Assembly: GCA_023525975.1 (NCBI GenBank)
Contig: CM042023.1
Location: 1,302,001 to 1,366,000 of the forward strand
Source: Smallanthus sonchifolius
Lineage: Eukaryota; Streptophyta; Magnoliopsida; Asterales; Asteraceae
Reading direction: 5' to 3'
DNA: 64,000 nucleotides
The translations under genes and the position numbers were made by a program. This document shows positions 22,422-35,243 of the stretch, piece after piece (position 1 is the stretch's first letter; each line of letters starts with the position of its first letter). The notes beneath the pieces were generated by a model that was not told the origin of the DNA, made no database searches, and saw only the letters and a list, made by a program, of their open reading frames with translations.

Positions 22422-23344
22422 AAGACCTGTATCAGATTCTTGACTCCTTGCATCAGACTAGGCTTGATTATTAATTTCATTAGATTGGAGTTCTTCGTGA
22501 TTTATATGCGCTCAAGTTGATTTTGATTCTATACACACCTTTTAAGCTTTTATAGGGTTTTGTTATTGTCACTGGTTTGTGATGTTATTGTTCATTTACC
22601 TTGTATACCATGATCATTTTGTTTAAAACCATTTGTATCTGAAGAAACAGAGTTCATTCTTGTGTTGTTGGCATTCTGCTATTACAAAAGCTACATAACC
22701 GTGTCGGATCCAAAGATTTTTAGTTCAGATATGTTTGGTTTATTGCAAGTCAAGCATGTGTTGTGTGTTCTTCAATGTTTGGTAATGCTCGCTAGGATCC
22801 TAAGTTTTTTTGTTCAAACATGTTTGGTTTATTGCAACTCAAGCATGTGTGTTCTTTAATGTTTGGTTGATGCTTGCTGAAAGCCTGTCCCTTTTGGCTC
22901 TGTGAAATGTTGTGAGAACCGGACCGGTTGACTGGCCGGCCAGACTTGGGAACCAGATACATAAAGGGTCCGGTTAAGTCTATTTAAACCGCTTCTAATT
23001 GAACAAATCAGACTGAATGGTTAGACCGAATTTAAAAAAAGATAGCCGGTTCGATGACCTGATTTGTTTAAACCACTTCTAATTAATTTATTATTTTAAG
23101 CTTCATATTTTATTTATTTCAAATTTCATATTTTATTAACGTTGTAGATTCACACCAAAAAATACAAGTAATTTCATATTATATTTTAAATTACAAATAT
23201 GACGTCATCCGCTTTCTGAAACCGGTCTAACCAATGGACTGGTAAGGTAGCCGGTTCGATGACTTGACTTGTTTACCAAAATCTGAAAGCATCAATTTAT
23301 AGAGCTATTCGCTTTGCTCATATGCATAAAGAAAACATATTATA
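22422..23344. other. 3' flank of the TTC27-like pseudogene: tandem duplication and CCGG-rich stretch
   Basis: 22706-22880 contains a phrase (AGGATCC... TTTGGTTTATTGCAACTCAAGCATGTG) repeated twice with a period of about 95 bp. 22915-23275 contains scattered ACCGGTT/AGCCGGTTCGATGAC motifs (the latter twice, near 23044 and 23251), possibly a degenerate hAT-related element. No gene. Confidence 0.45.
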
Positions 23345-23640
23345 CTGACCCAAATTGACCCGTCGTATAAAGCAAATCATTTTTACCCAAATCAACCAAT
23401 TTCTTGATTAATGGGTCACATTGTCATAATAGTCGGGTCTATTACATACCACCCAGACCCAAATTGACCCGTTGTATAAAGCAATCTTTTTTACCCAAAT
23501 CAATCAGTTTCTTGATTAATGGGTCATATTGTCATAATAGTCGTGTGTAACTACAATAGAAGCAATACTTATTATGACAATATGAACCATTAATCAAGAA
23601 ATTGGTTGATTCGGGTAAAAAAGATTTGCTTTATCAAGAC
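23345..23640. repeat. Direct plus inverted repeat cluster
   Basis: A 70-bp unit (ACCCAAATTGACCCG ... TCTTGATTAATGGGTCA) occurs directly twice, near 23346 and 23457. It occurs a third time inverted at about 23570-23635. The inverted pair could form a long hairpin around the intervening 50 bp. Confidence 0.75.
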
Positions 23641-24092
23641 AAATACTTGAAACTGAAGCAAGAAAAAAAGATCTTTAATCTACGCAAGGAAGGAACTGTT
23701 AATTTGGATTATAACATAAAATCCATTCGGGTGTTACACACTAATAACATTTTACGTTGCATAAGTGAATAGAAAGCCTAGAACAAGATGGATTGGGATA
23801 ATTACCCATTCTTTACCAAACTTTTGAACCATAAGCTTTCAGTGAGCATCATTATCTAACCGAGTCTCCCTGACCTCCCTGAAACTCACAAGGCAAAAAA
23901 TAAGACCAACTCAGTCAAGTTCTCACGTAATTGATGAGTGTCTGTATCAGAGAAAAGATGGTAAGTAGTCGTGCCTAAATGATAATGGACTGTAAATAAA
24001 CATACCTGTATGAAAAATATCAAGTGCATGGAATCACTGGAATGGCTTCAGTGTATTTACAAGCGTTTGGAACTGGAATTTAATCTTTTGCA

Positions 24093-27000
24093 TTAGTCAC
24101 CTAAAAGGCAGAGCGGTTGTCTCATACTGAGCTCGGCTTTAAGTGCCGGGAATTCCTCCAAATTATGTGACTCGCTTAAAATAGTCTGCAATTAAACAAC
24201 TTTATTAAAAAAAAAGCCAAAAAAGGAGAAGTGTTTTGGTTTTTGGAAATTGGAATGATTACCAGTGCTGCTAGGTGTGCTTCTTGAAGGATATTTCCGT
24301 CAACTTCCAATCTAGCAACTGGAAACTCGGGAAGATGTCCTGACTGCTTCCTTCCAAGCAGGTCGCCAGGACCACGTGCAAGAAGGTCCATATTTGCCAG
24401 GTGGAAACCATCTGACGATTTCGCAAGCACCTCCAACCTAGCCAGACCACTTGTTGTTGAAGACAAAAGCACACACTTTGACTTGCGGGACCCGCGTCCA
24501 ACTCGTCCCCTAAGTTGGTGTAGTTGAGCTATCCCAAATCTCTCAGCGTTCATAACAATCATCATAGAAGCTTCCGGAACATCCACGCCGATCTCAATTA
24601 CTTGAGTGGAAAGCAGTATTTGTGTCTCCCCTGATCTGAACCGTCTCAAAGCTTCGTCTTTTTCATCACTTTTCATTCTCCCGTGTAACAACCCGCAGTT
24701 GATCCCTTTAAATCTATTTGATATTACTTCCAGGTCAGCAGAAGCGCCACGAAGCTGAGGAAGTTGTTCTGATTGGTCAATAATTGGGTAAACTATATAC
24801 ACTCTTCCTCCTGATTCTAATTCTTCCTTCATCATCTGTAATTAAACAGAAAAACACATAAAATGCTGATTTCCATGGATCAGTTAGACCACAGTAATAA
24901 GTACCTGATAAACTTTTTCAAAGCCAGTCTCATTTCCTTCAACTGCAAATGTATCAATAGATTTTCTCCCAGGAGGTAGATCAGTTATCTGTGACTCAAT
25001 TGAACCAGTAAGCAATTTAAAATAGGCTCAAAAGTAAAAATAGAAAAGAAAAGCTAATAAAGAAGGATTACATACTTGTGTGAGAGACATATCTCCATAC
25101 AAAGCTAATGCAAGAGTCCTTGGGATTGGGGTTGCAGTCATAGCAAGAACATGCGGGGCCATACTTATTTCACCTTTTGAGTTGCCAGTTGAATCATTTT
25201 CAACCAATCTGGACGTTATTAAGTTACAGTATAGCTGCATGATTTCAGAAACGGATATTAAAAGATAGCAATACCAAATTAGGGGAATTTAGACAAGAAT
25301 ATCTTAACCTTTAAAGATCGGTAAAGAAAAAGCACCTTGCTATTAAATCGACCTCTCTGGATCACACCAAATCTGTGTTGCTCGTCTACCACAGCAATTC
25401 TTAAAGAAGAGAATTCCACCTTATCAGCAATTAAACTGTGGGTCCCAATCACCAACGCAATTTCTCCACTTTGGAGACCCTGCCAGTAGAATTATTCCCT
25501 CATTTAAGAAACAAATGAATGAAGAACACAAAATATTCATATCAATCGTTGATCTTAATATATTAAAATATCGACTATGATACAACTTTTCTAGAGGGTA
25601 ATGACATGGGCTCATACCTCGCGAATTTGGCGGGCCTTTTTTGCTGGAGTTGAGCCTGTTAGCAAAGCAACAGATGGTTTGCAAGGTACATCTTCCATAT
25701 TCTCCAGCAAATTAAGAAGTTGATCATGATGTTGGATGGCAAGCAACTCAGTTGGAACCATGAAAGCGGCCTAAAATTTTATCATAAACAACTAGGTAAA
25801 CCCATGCTTTGAAGTTTATGAAAAAGATACCAATTAGGAGAGCATATGAGAGAACAAAACAAATAAACCTGATATCCAGAACCAATCACCTCCATGCATG
25901 CCAAGAAAGCTACCACGGTTTTCCCACATCCCACATCTCCCTGCAAAGACGGTATGTTAAATTGAAATTGTACCATTAAAAATCAAGCAAATTACAAGTT
26001 TTACTTAAATTTAGACCTGCAAAAGTCGATTCATCGGAACTTGACGTTTTAAATCCCAAATGATTTCTGAAACAGCACTAAATTGACTAGAAGTTAATGA
26101 AAATGGTAGAGCATTGAGGAACTGTTTGGTTAGAGTGCACCATTCTTCAGCAAGTACTGCATTTGTTGCAGGGTTTCTGTACTTGTCTAATAAACCATCC
26201 TTCTCAATCCTTGTACCAAGTCCTTCAAGCATTTGAAATAAACGGGCCAACTGTTACAAATTTACACTGTCAAAATCAAAATAAACAGAGAGAGAGAGAG
26301 AGAGAGAGAAAGCAGCGTTTAAAAATAAAACAAGCTTACCTGCAGGTAGAAGAACTCATCAAATATAATCCTTTTACGAGCTAAATCAGCCTCGCTAAAA
26401 TTTGCTGGCCGATGAATCCCAATATATGCCTGCATTAGTAAGTAGACAAAAATACAGTGCACAAGTTATAGAGTTATATCTAGCAAAAGTTTCACTATGC
26501 ATTTAGCAAAAACAGGAACCAGCATGGGCCAAAGGAAGATACTTTTGAAGAATTATGTAATAACAATGAAACTATATGGTATTAAGCACACACACATCAA
26601 ACGTCACAATTAGACATCTAGATTTTATATACATTTAGGAGACATCTAGATTTTATATACATTTACGTAATAGAAAGAAGGAAATGTTTATAAATTTAAC
26701 AGACTTACATCACGGAGGCTCGTCAGTCCAAACATCTGAAGAATATTCTTTGGAATGGGATCTATGTCAGGAGGCAATGTATCTAGAACACTGAAAAACA
26801 AAAATAAGCAAATGAATATGCCAAGAAATGTATGAAGAAAACATTAATAGTACAGAAGCTACTTTAATATTGGAACATTGGGTATCAAGTTTTACCCTAA
26901 AATACTTAATCTGGTGTAGTAGGAAAAGAAACATATAAACAGATCAAAGACATTGTCTCCTGAAAAACTAATAACACCCTATGGCAAATAGAATATATTA

Positions 27001-28943
27001 GTATATAACTGATAATGGAGGAATGAAAAGGTGGAAATTAAAACCTTGTAATAGTGTCACCAAGTAACTTTGGATTTAGACCACCTTTTGAAGGATATAT
27101 TGGATATGGCCTCCCTTCAGCACATGCAGATTCATCATCATCATCTCGGATTAAATCCAGACTATATTCCCTAATTTCATAATGATCTTTGGTACGCATA
27201 CTCCTCACCTAAATTATAGGAGCATGAATTAAGAGTTAATTTCAATGGGTACTGCGTTACCATTATAACAGTCCTATGACAATAAACATTGAAAAAGAAC
27301 ATCCAGAAAAGTAGAACCCAAGAAACAAATTAATATATGATATGCAGGCACTTATTAACTCACCTTACCACTGACACATACAATGTCTCCAGCTTTCTGC
27401 TTCTCTTGAAGACTTCTCAGAAAAGGTTGATACGTAAATCGGGTCCCGCGGAAAAATTTCTTCAAGTGCAAAAATATTGTTCTTTTGCTTCCATTATTCT
27501 TTTCAGAAACCGTACATGCAGAAGCTGAACCACTTTCTGAGACCTCACAACCAACAATCACCTCAAGAAATGATAGAGAACAGCTTGCCTTGATTCCCCT
27601 ACATTTCAACATCATATTACAATTTACAAACATCAATAAGAAAGAAAAAAATACATCGGTATCACACAGCATTTGGCAGCCTTCCCCAAACCAATAGATT
27701 GTACACAAAGAAGTTAACAAAGAGACAAACTCAAACCTGGATGATATAACTTTTCCAATAAATATCAAGTACTGCCCATCATTGATTGTAATCTGTGCAT
27801 TTTGTAGGTCAGCATATGTCCGAGGGAAATGACCCAACAACTTTCGTATCTGCAGAGAAGCAAAAATAAATTTAAGCCATGACTAAGAGTACAAGGCCAT
27901 TTATTGAAAAAAAGAAAACAACCAACCGTATGAAAACCACAGTTTTCCAACTGACTGCACTTCTTCTTACTTAACGCAGGTACACAACTGATAGATTTAT
28001 CAAGAATCAACTCAAATGGTGCAGTAGGATCATCAACACCACATTGAGGATCTGGTTTCTCTTTATTTTCGGATAGAGTGAATGATGATAAAGCATAAGA
28101 GTTTTCTTCTTTTGGATAAGAAGATTTCCCATTTTCGATAATGGGTGGAGAGCACGTGGAATCCGGACTACTTTGATCCGATATACTTTCACTCTCATAT
28201 GAAGAAAAATTATTGAACTCATGAGCTACTGAGCCCAATGAGTCATACAGCGTACTAGGATCCACCACTTTTGTACCCCTATGAATTTCTGCTGTCAAAA
28301 TACTATCCTTGTCCGGGTCATCTGAAGTTCCATCATATAACTCTACTGGACTAGATTTGCCTAACATGATAGAGGGAAATTGTTTCCGAGCTAAGGATGC
28401 GTCAAAATCAACTTTTTCTTCATCAAAGTGTTCATCAAAACCATCATGACATATAGCAGGGGATACCTACCAGCAAAGGAGATGATATTTAATTAATTTT
28501 TACTTGGACAAGTAAAACATAATGAGTGATTAAGTGGCAATCGATGTCAAAGTAATGAATGAACTGACGACATATTAAGATGGAGCATAATTTACATAAA
28601 AAATGGCCTGGTAAGCACACACCTTAGTGAACAGTTTTCGTCGGTCCCACCTGCTTGCTCTGCCATAACTATCTACTATGTGAAACACATTCTTTGTTAA
28701 TCTATGTTTAGATGGAGAGAAATATTTTGAGATATTGCACAACAGAAGACCATTAAACCTGCAAGAATTCAAGAGATTAAACTTTTCCATAATTACTCAT
28801 TTACTCTGCTTACTCCCACAGATTACAAGATGATTTCCATAACAGTAAATGCACCTCATTTTTCTACCCAAAACATGCCTATATCCTCGTGCAGCTTGCA
28901 AAATATTTGCACGTACCAGGCATCTCTCACTTAAACACTGCAT
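24093..28943 (-). CDS. RECG1: ATP-dependent DNA helicase RecG homologue, organellar
   Basis: Sixteen coding exons keep phase: 28943-28855, 28758-28623, 28466-27927, 27849-27737, 27598-27364, 27208-27045, 26790-26709, 26429-26340, 26250-26017, 25940-25869, 25770-25618, 25479-25336, 25234-25076, 24988-24905, 24835-24263, 24185-24093. The product is about 986 residues, close to plant RECG1. A basic, acid-poor N-terminus fits an organelle-targeting peptide. The OB/wedge region is near 300-400, then Walker A GDVGCGKT (562), DEQHRFG (668), TATPIPR (718), and motif VI QLRGRVGRG (873). The C-terminus has the RecG-type GPGDLLGRKQSG. The family reverses stalled forks and suppresses recombination between short repeats; plant RECG1 guards mitochondrial and plastid genomes (family knowledge). 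The gene looks intact. Confidence 0.95.
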
Positions 28944-30250
28944 GCTAAAATTTGCATGATTAGAGAAAAAGAATAAGTTTATTCATTATAGGAAATATTT
29001 AACTGCAAGAAAAAGCTACCGGTAACTAAGAGAACAGATAACATAGACTCATAAAGAAACAAATCAGTATGGATGTCCATCCACTACACCTAACTTGGAA
29101 TGAAGAGATCATGCGCAAATATTGACGTGCTATCAAGTTTTCTGAATTCGTGTTGTTCTCTGGCCATTAAATCCTCAAAAGCACAATGCAAACTCCAAAA
29201 AGACTGAGATAGTAACAAGGTGATAATTTGTACCTTGCTATAAATCTATTTGTAGGTCAAGGATTTATTTTTTTCTCTTTCTATAAAACACTTAAACATC
29301 TTCCAGAAATAAACTATTAACAGCAAGAAAATCATGAGCCACCATGATTGTAGCAAAGTTAAAGGTGTTCTTGATCATGAACGTACAATGATATTTCATA
29401 ATGAAAACCAATAATAATCTGAACGCAAAATCTGCAGTAACTCATGAAAAGCCATCATTGAATATCTAGGAAATTGAGTATGAATATATTTGTTGAACAA
29501 ACAAACAACACAATTTATTGATTGAACATGTGATATAGGTCAAGGGGATTTACTGCACCAGGGCACTCTTGGATTCAATATTATACAATGAATGTTTTAG
29601 GCATCTATCTCAAACCAATTAGCAAAGATAGAATTCACCTTTGGATCTTATTAGCTATAAGTAGATTGAATATAACATAATGCTGGACTAGCACTTCAAT
29701 TAATATTGCCCTATAGATGTTCCATCTATATCCATATCAGGTTCAAATCATTCTAAACAATTATAACACCAGGATAACTCTCACAAAATCATATGAACAA
29801 GCACATTAACAATCCTATCATGATATAACTCCTCGTATCTAAGTGTAAATTAGGGCAAATGAAATGTAAAAACTAATAAGAACACCAGCCCAGTGTACAT
29901 CGTATGTAAGAGAATCGGTATTACACAAACGAAAGCATGGAAGAATAATTATAGCAAGTACACAAACATTATCAAGTACGATAGAAACGAAAGTGAAATT
30001 ATAGAGTTGCAGTCATGAAACTTACAAATTTCAGCTTCAATGGCGTCTACTGATGCAATAACGAAGGGTTATAATCTTGCGTACAAATTCACAATTGAAA
30101 TTCCTAATGTCCTGGTAATCAAATCGGCAAAATCATTGAAACCTTGCAAACCCTGATTTGAGCTATAGAAGCCTTGATTTGAAACTTCAAATGAATTTAG
30201 GAAAATTGAGACATGTCCAGTTGATGGTAAAAACTAAAACTAAGTTTTGG
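28944..30250 (-). promoter_or_regulatory. Probable 5'-UTR exon, leader intron and promoter of RECG1
   Basis: Immediately before the start codon is an acceptor (TTTTAG, ending 28945). Upstream, a donor GTAAGTTTC follows the exon end at 30026. Together they define a 1.08-kb leader intron and a 5'-UTR exon extending to roughly 30200, with no ATG in the exon part seen. The transcription start is not fixed. Confidence 0.5.
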
Positions 30251-30931
30251 GCGATTTTCCCATCATCTGCCATTTTCTTTTTCCCAATTAATTAAGTTCT
30301 TGAAATTAACAAAAAGACCCTTTAAAAGTATATTATTACGAGTGGGTTATTTGAAAAAAGTTTACACAGAAAAGTACCTTGTATCGGTTCTGATAATATC
30401 GATAACGGTACCGATGTTGTTCGGTCAATATCTGTTCCATCCGTTAGCTACCGGTACGATGCCAAAAGATGACCCTATTTCGGATAGAACACCTTTTTCA
30501 ACGAAAATTTAGACAAAATTACAGAAAATATCCTTTAGGTTTATATGAACTTGCACGTATCATCATTTATCTTTAAAAAGCACGCTGACTGTCTTTTATG
30601 TAAACAATTTGTAACAGATTACGTAATTCTGTTTGTTTTTGCCGTTATATCAAATCATGTGAAGGCAAATTGGTACTTTCATCCCCTTCTTGTCACAGTG
30701 ACTTTTCTATACCCATTAAACTTCAATTCATTCTCCCCAAAATCGCTTTGTATTCTCTCTGATCGATTGAAGCAAAATGCAAGGGTCCTTTCATATTCAA
30801 AGTAAAGGTGATGTTTACGAAATCTACGGTAGTGTTTCAACATTCTTGTCTAATTTTTTTTTTTTTATTTAGTAGGATCGATTAAATGTATGGTATTGAT
30901 TCTTTCTTTCTATTTTTTTTGAAAATGCAGA
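30251..30931. other. Intergenic, nothing recognised
   Basis: AT-rich DNA between the RECG1 promoter side and the MULE remnant; the open frames here (30300-30512, 30545-30805) show no motif. Confidence 0.5.
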
Positions 30932-32096
30932 TATGTATCCCACACTTTTCATTATCTATATGCATCATGGGGATATTTCACTTATTTTCCAGGTCATATG
31001 TACAAGTGTGGTTAGTTAGTTTTAGTGGATTTTTTCTGTATTAAAAGGTTTTCAATGCATGAATAAGAATCGGTTGAGCAAGAGTTAGGTTATGCAAATT
31101 AAGTGGCTACTTATTACCATTTTAAAGTACAAGAAGGTGAATTAGATTCCGGTCTACATACTTTGGGTAATGATTCAGATGTTGTGAAACTTACTAGTAA
31201 ACTGTTTGAATATGTGTGTAGGTGTAATAGGATATTTGATGTGTATCTTGAACACAGAGCCACAAATGTAGACACTTATTCAGCCCCTAATCTAGTGTTG
31301 TTGAGGCAGTTAATGAAATTGAACATGGGATTGAAGAAGTTCATGTTGTAAATTAGGAACAAGACAGTGAGGATGATGATAGTGATTTCTTTGCAGATGA
31401 GGACAATGATATAGATGATATTAAAGTTGATATGCGAGATTTTGAGTTAAATGTTGATCATGATGATGAAGTTCCACCTGAGGTCAATGAGATGGATGAT
31501 GTAGATGTCTTCGACAATGATAACTTTGATAGTGAGTGTGAATCTGATGAAAATATTGGGAGCATAAGGAAAAGAAAATTAAAGTACCTTACAAGGGCTA
31601 ACGGTGATGATAACAATTTTTTTATAGCGCAAATGTTTGGAAGTAAAGAGGAGAAATAAACTTCTATGAACACATATAGTTGAATCAAGGAGACAATTGA
31701 AAATAATAAAGGATAATAAGGTACGGTTAAGGGTAATATGTGTAGGTGATTTAGCAACAACTGAAAATGAAGTTAACATGGAAAGTCAAAAGAAGTCTAC
31801 ATTAAAGGAAAAAGAGGTTGGAACTTCAAAGACTTGGATGGTAGGGGAAAAAAGATGAATTATCATAGACTTGGATGGTCAAGACATTTATTGCATGCCA
31901 CAAATGTCTTCAAAGTTGAAATATTGTTGCTTTTACTTCGACATTTTTATCTCAACAACTCATGAAACAAATTGAAGAAAATCCTACCATCCCGGTGAAA
32001 GTCGTTCAAGAACAGTTCCAAAAAAAATATGAAGTAGGTGTTTCAAAAATGAAAGCTTTCAGGGCCATATCCAAAGCACAATTACAACTTCATGGA

Positions 32097-34519
32097 TGTA
32101 ATGAACCAAAATCCAAAACATAATATTATTTGCTTAAATAATATTGTGAGGGTGAAATTGGATTAAATTTAAGTTGGGGGTTTTAAGCCTTAAAGGTTGA
32201 ATTCTTGACTTTAGGTGGAAAGGGCTAATATAGGAAGTGCAGGGGGCTGTTGTGTAACATTTTTTATAAATAATTGTGGCTGATTTGAGGAGGGAGAAAA
32301 ACATGACACACACACTTTTGTGTGTGTGTGAAGTCAACAAGGAGGAGAGGGAGAGAAGCAACGAAATTAGAAATTGGTGTTATGCATGAAGAATCTAGAT
32401 GATTTGAGGTGTTCATCTTCTTTCAAACATCAAGTAAGTAGCTTATTCATATCTAAACCTTTATCAATGGTGTTCTTGGTGGGTTTTTTGTGAACCTAGC
32501 CTTTGGGGCTGAATTGGGTGATTAAAATTGTTAATAACTTGATAAAAGTAATAATCTAGCTTGACTAAAGGTATTGGGTGGCATATAACAACATCTAAAC
32601 ATCCAATTTGATGATTCAAGAATTAGGGTTCTTGAGGTAAAATTAGAGGATTTCGAAATTGAGGTTGTTGGATGGTAATTGGAGGTTAGTAAGTGTTTGT
32701 GGTGTGATTAAACACATAACCAAGTAATAACCCTCAATCAAGTTGGTGATTTAAGTAATTGGGAGTTTGGGTGAAATTAGGTGGAACCCAAACGGGTCAA
32801 AATGGGTGAATGATTATGTAGGGAGGTTAAAACTTGTTTAAGGTGTAATTAATCAAGTATAGAATGGGTGTAATCCATAAGGTCTAGGGTGGGTGTTAGA
32901 CCTTAATTGAAAATGGTGAATTGGTAGATTGGAAGTTTGACTTTAATGGGTCAAACGGGTCATTTGGGTTGAAAGGTGGTATTTGGGGTGTGGGAGTTTT
33001 ATTAAGGTCATGTTAATCAAACTAAGATATGGTCTTGATCTTTAGATCATAAAGGTATGTTGGGTGTCAATTGGTGATCAATGGATTACTAATTGTAAAT
33101 GGGTTGTATAGGTTATCAAGTAGTAAGGAAGCTAGCTTGGAGGATCAAGCGGGATCATCTTTAGCAAAAGGTAAGTGCTTTGCACTTACTTAGTAGTAAT
33201 AGGTGGCATTAAATGCACATACTTGATATACATGTTGATTTTGTTGATAATCATATGTGCAAATGTGTGTATGTTGATTTGGTGAAATTGCATATGGTGT
33301 AAATATGCAAAGGGTGGGTGCTTAAGGTGCTTGAGGTCTATGAACCTCACAATGTCGTATGGTAGCCATAGTCATAGAATTATTGATGAGTTCTTTGGCG
33401 TCATTTTTATGTCTATATTGAATGTATGGGTAGGGTGATTAAGATTGTAATTGAAGTCTTTGAACTTCACAGGTTAAAATGGTGAATTTGGGATCTTTGA
33501 ATCCCACATGTTGGTAAATAAAGTATGGGGTATAAAGATGATTGCATTGTGTGTGTGTGTGTGTGTGTACACTTGTTTGTATGTTTAAGGTTGGTATTTG
33601 AAGTCTAAGAACCTCACATGTGGTAATTAAGGTCATGAACTTAATTTGTATTGTTGTTGCTTGAAGTCTTGAACTTCACTATGGTCGTGGTGATTTGAGG
33701 TCTTTGAGCCTCACATGGGAGTTAATATGATATCATATAGAGGAGTTTGAAGTCTAAGAACCTCACAAGTTAGTTATTTGAGGTCATGAACTTCACAAGT
33801 CGTTTGTAGTATTTAAAGTCTAAGAACCTCACACGAAAGTTAATTGAGGTCATGAACTTCACATAGTCGTTTGTGGTGCCTTGGGGTCTTTAGAACCTCA
33901 CAAATAAGTATGGTAGGGATGTAAGGTGTTTAAAACATTCACAAAATGTTGTTGGTGGTTTAAAACGACTAGGGGTCGAGTCGAGAGGGTCGAAAATGCC
34001 AAAACTGTAAATTTGGGGTTGGCTGGTGCAGGGCTGGTCTCTGGGACGCCCCAAGTGGGACGCCTGGTGTCTCTGGGACGCCTGATGGGTTCTGTTTGCT
34101 TCTGGGACGCCCCAAGTGGGACGTCTGTTGGCTGAATTTTGCGTTTTCTTCCTAGGACGCTTTGGGGGGGGGGGGGGTCTTGAGACTTGTATCACTACTA
34201 ATGGTTATTTGTGGTGTTTTTGGATGTAGGGAAAGCTCCGGATTGATGTCTCGGGTCAAGCGTTGGATTCTCGATATTTTGGATTTTTGTAAATATTTGG
34301 ATTAAGACTCTTTGTTGGGAGTCACTAAATTTATTGAACTATCTTTTGGGATGTTAAAACTTGTCGTTTTGTGACTCGTCGGTCGGTTGTTGTTAAACAA
34401 AACTATGTCGTTGTCATTTTGTTGAATTTAGCTTGTGTTGATTAATCAAGAGCGTTTTATGGGACCTCAATTCCGTGTGTTTTGAAAGTTAAAATCGGTC
34501 GAAAATTTTGGGTGTTACA
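32097..34519 (+). mobile_element. Solo LTR (2.4 kb), Ty3/Gypsy type, inserted in the MULE transposase
   Basis: It begins TGTAATGAACC and ends TTGGGTGTTACA, and is flanked by a perfect 5-bp duplication ATGGA (32092-32096 and 34520-34524). Joining the flanks across one ATGGA keeps the MULE reading sense. No PBS, coding domain or second LTR is present. The end sequence and the style of the last 300 bp resemble chromovirus-type (Tekay-like) LTRs. The middle carries a short-palindrome array (33333-33899) and a G-run near 34164-34178. Confidence 0.9.
33333..33899 (+). repeat. Array of about eleven imperfect short hairpins inside the solo LTR
   Basis: Units of the form GARGTCtttgaACYTCAC start at 33333, 33453, 33490, 33600, 33663, 33697, 33749, 33780, 33815, 33846 and 33883. 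Each unit is a short inverted repeat with a 5-7 base loop. Arms vary: GAGGT/ACCTC, GAAGT/ACTTC, GGGAT/ATCCC, with some mismatched combinations such as GAAGT/ACCTC. Confidence 0.8.
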
Positions 34520-34905
34520 ATGGAGATTATACTTCAGAGTATGGTTTACTTAGGGATTACATTGACTAACTCATCAGGACAAACCCAAGAACAACTGTGA
34601 AGCTAGACGTTGAATCGGTCTCTGGTCCAAGTTGTACAACCAGAAGATTTAGAATGGTTTGCATTTGCTTAGCTCCATTAAAAGAGGGGTTCAAAGCATT
34701 TAGAAGAGATTTGCAAGGGCTTGATAGTGCTTTTATGAAAGGACCATGTATGGTTTACATTCTCTCTAGAATAGACTCCAATAATGGCATTTACTCTTTT
34801 TCATATGAACTAGTTAAAGCTGAAAACATAAGTTCTTGGATTTGGTTTCTACAATGCCTTAAAGAAGATTTGGATCCAATAAGTAATTCAAACACCAAAG
34901 GGGTT

Positions 34906-35085
34906 TTGTCGTGGCGGTACTCGGTGACTTCCAAATGGAAGGTCGCTGGTTCGAATCCGGGCCACAACAAAAAAGGGGTATGTGATCAGGTCAGGGGCTT
35001 TACCCAGTTAAGGGTTCCTCCTGAGATGTTAGGTTTCCTCGAGTCAACACCTAGAACATTCATGGCAGATGCTCTTATAACCAAA
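34906..35085 (+). mobile_element. tRNA-derived SINE-like insertion
   Basis: 34911-34972 reads like a shortened tRNA: a GTCGTGG start can pair with CCACAAC at the end, and the Pol III B box GGTTCGAATCC is perfect (34949-34959). It is followed by GGGCTTTACCCAGTT and GGTTTCCTCGAG, phrases found in the bodies of plant tRNA-related SINEs. It interrupts the MULE reading frame. Target duplications were not identified. A functional tRNA gene is unlikely because the D/anticodon region is too short and lacks a standard anticodon arm. Confidence 0.5.
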
Positions 35086-35243
35086 TAATCTGTTACCATG
35101 TTTCATCTTTGGACGTTACCATTTTCATAATAGATATTAAAAGATAAACAAGCAAAGCTTTCACTTCTACTACAACAACAATTTTAAAAATCATAAGATA
35201 CAATTTGAACTTGCTTATTACCAAACACCCCTCTATCAAGAAC

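Larger units (their letters stand above)
30932..34905 (+). pseudogene. MULE (MuDR) transposase remnant, split by a solo LTR
   Basis: 30932-31350 encodes a degenerate PB1-like N-terminal domain (YPTLFIIYMHHGG, then YYHFKVQEGELDSGL). 31350-31660 is an acidic linker rich in Asp and Glu (DDEVPPEVNEMDDVDVFDND). 31900-32096 resumes the MuDR DNA-binding segment (QQLMKQIEENPTIPVKVVQE, then FRAISKAQ). The frame stops at a solo LTR (32097-34519) and resumes at 34525 with DYTSEYGLLRDYIDELI-like codons and the first part of the catalytic domain (LKEGFKAFRRDLQGLDSAFM, then NNGIYSFSYELVKAE). A stop and frame changes occur throughout, and the zinc-knuckle C-terminus is absent. The remnant ends at a SINE-like insertion. 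Confidence 0.85.

Noticed and set aside
34949..34959. Functional tRNA gene
   Set aside because: B box is perfect but the tRNA-like part is too short and is followed by a SINE body.
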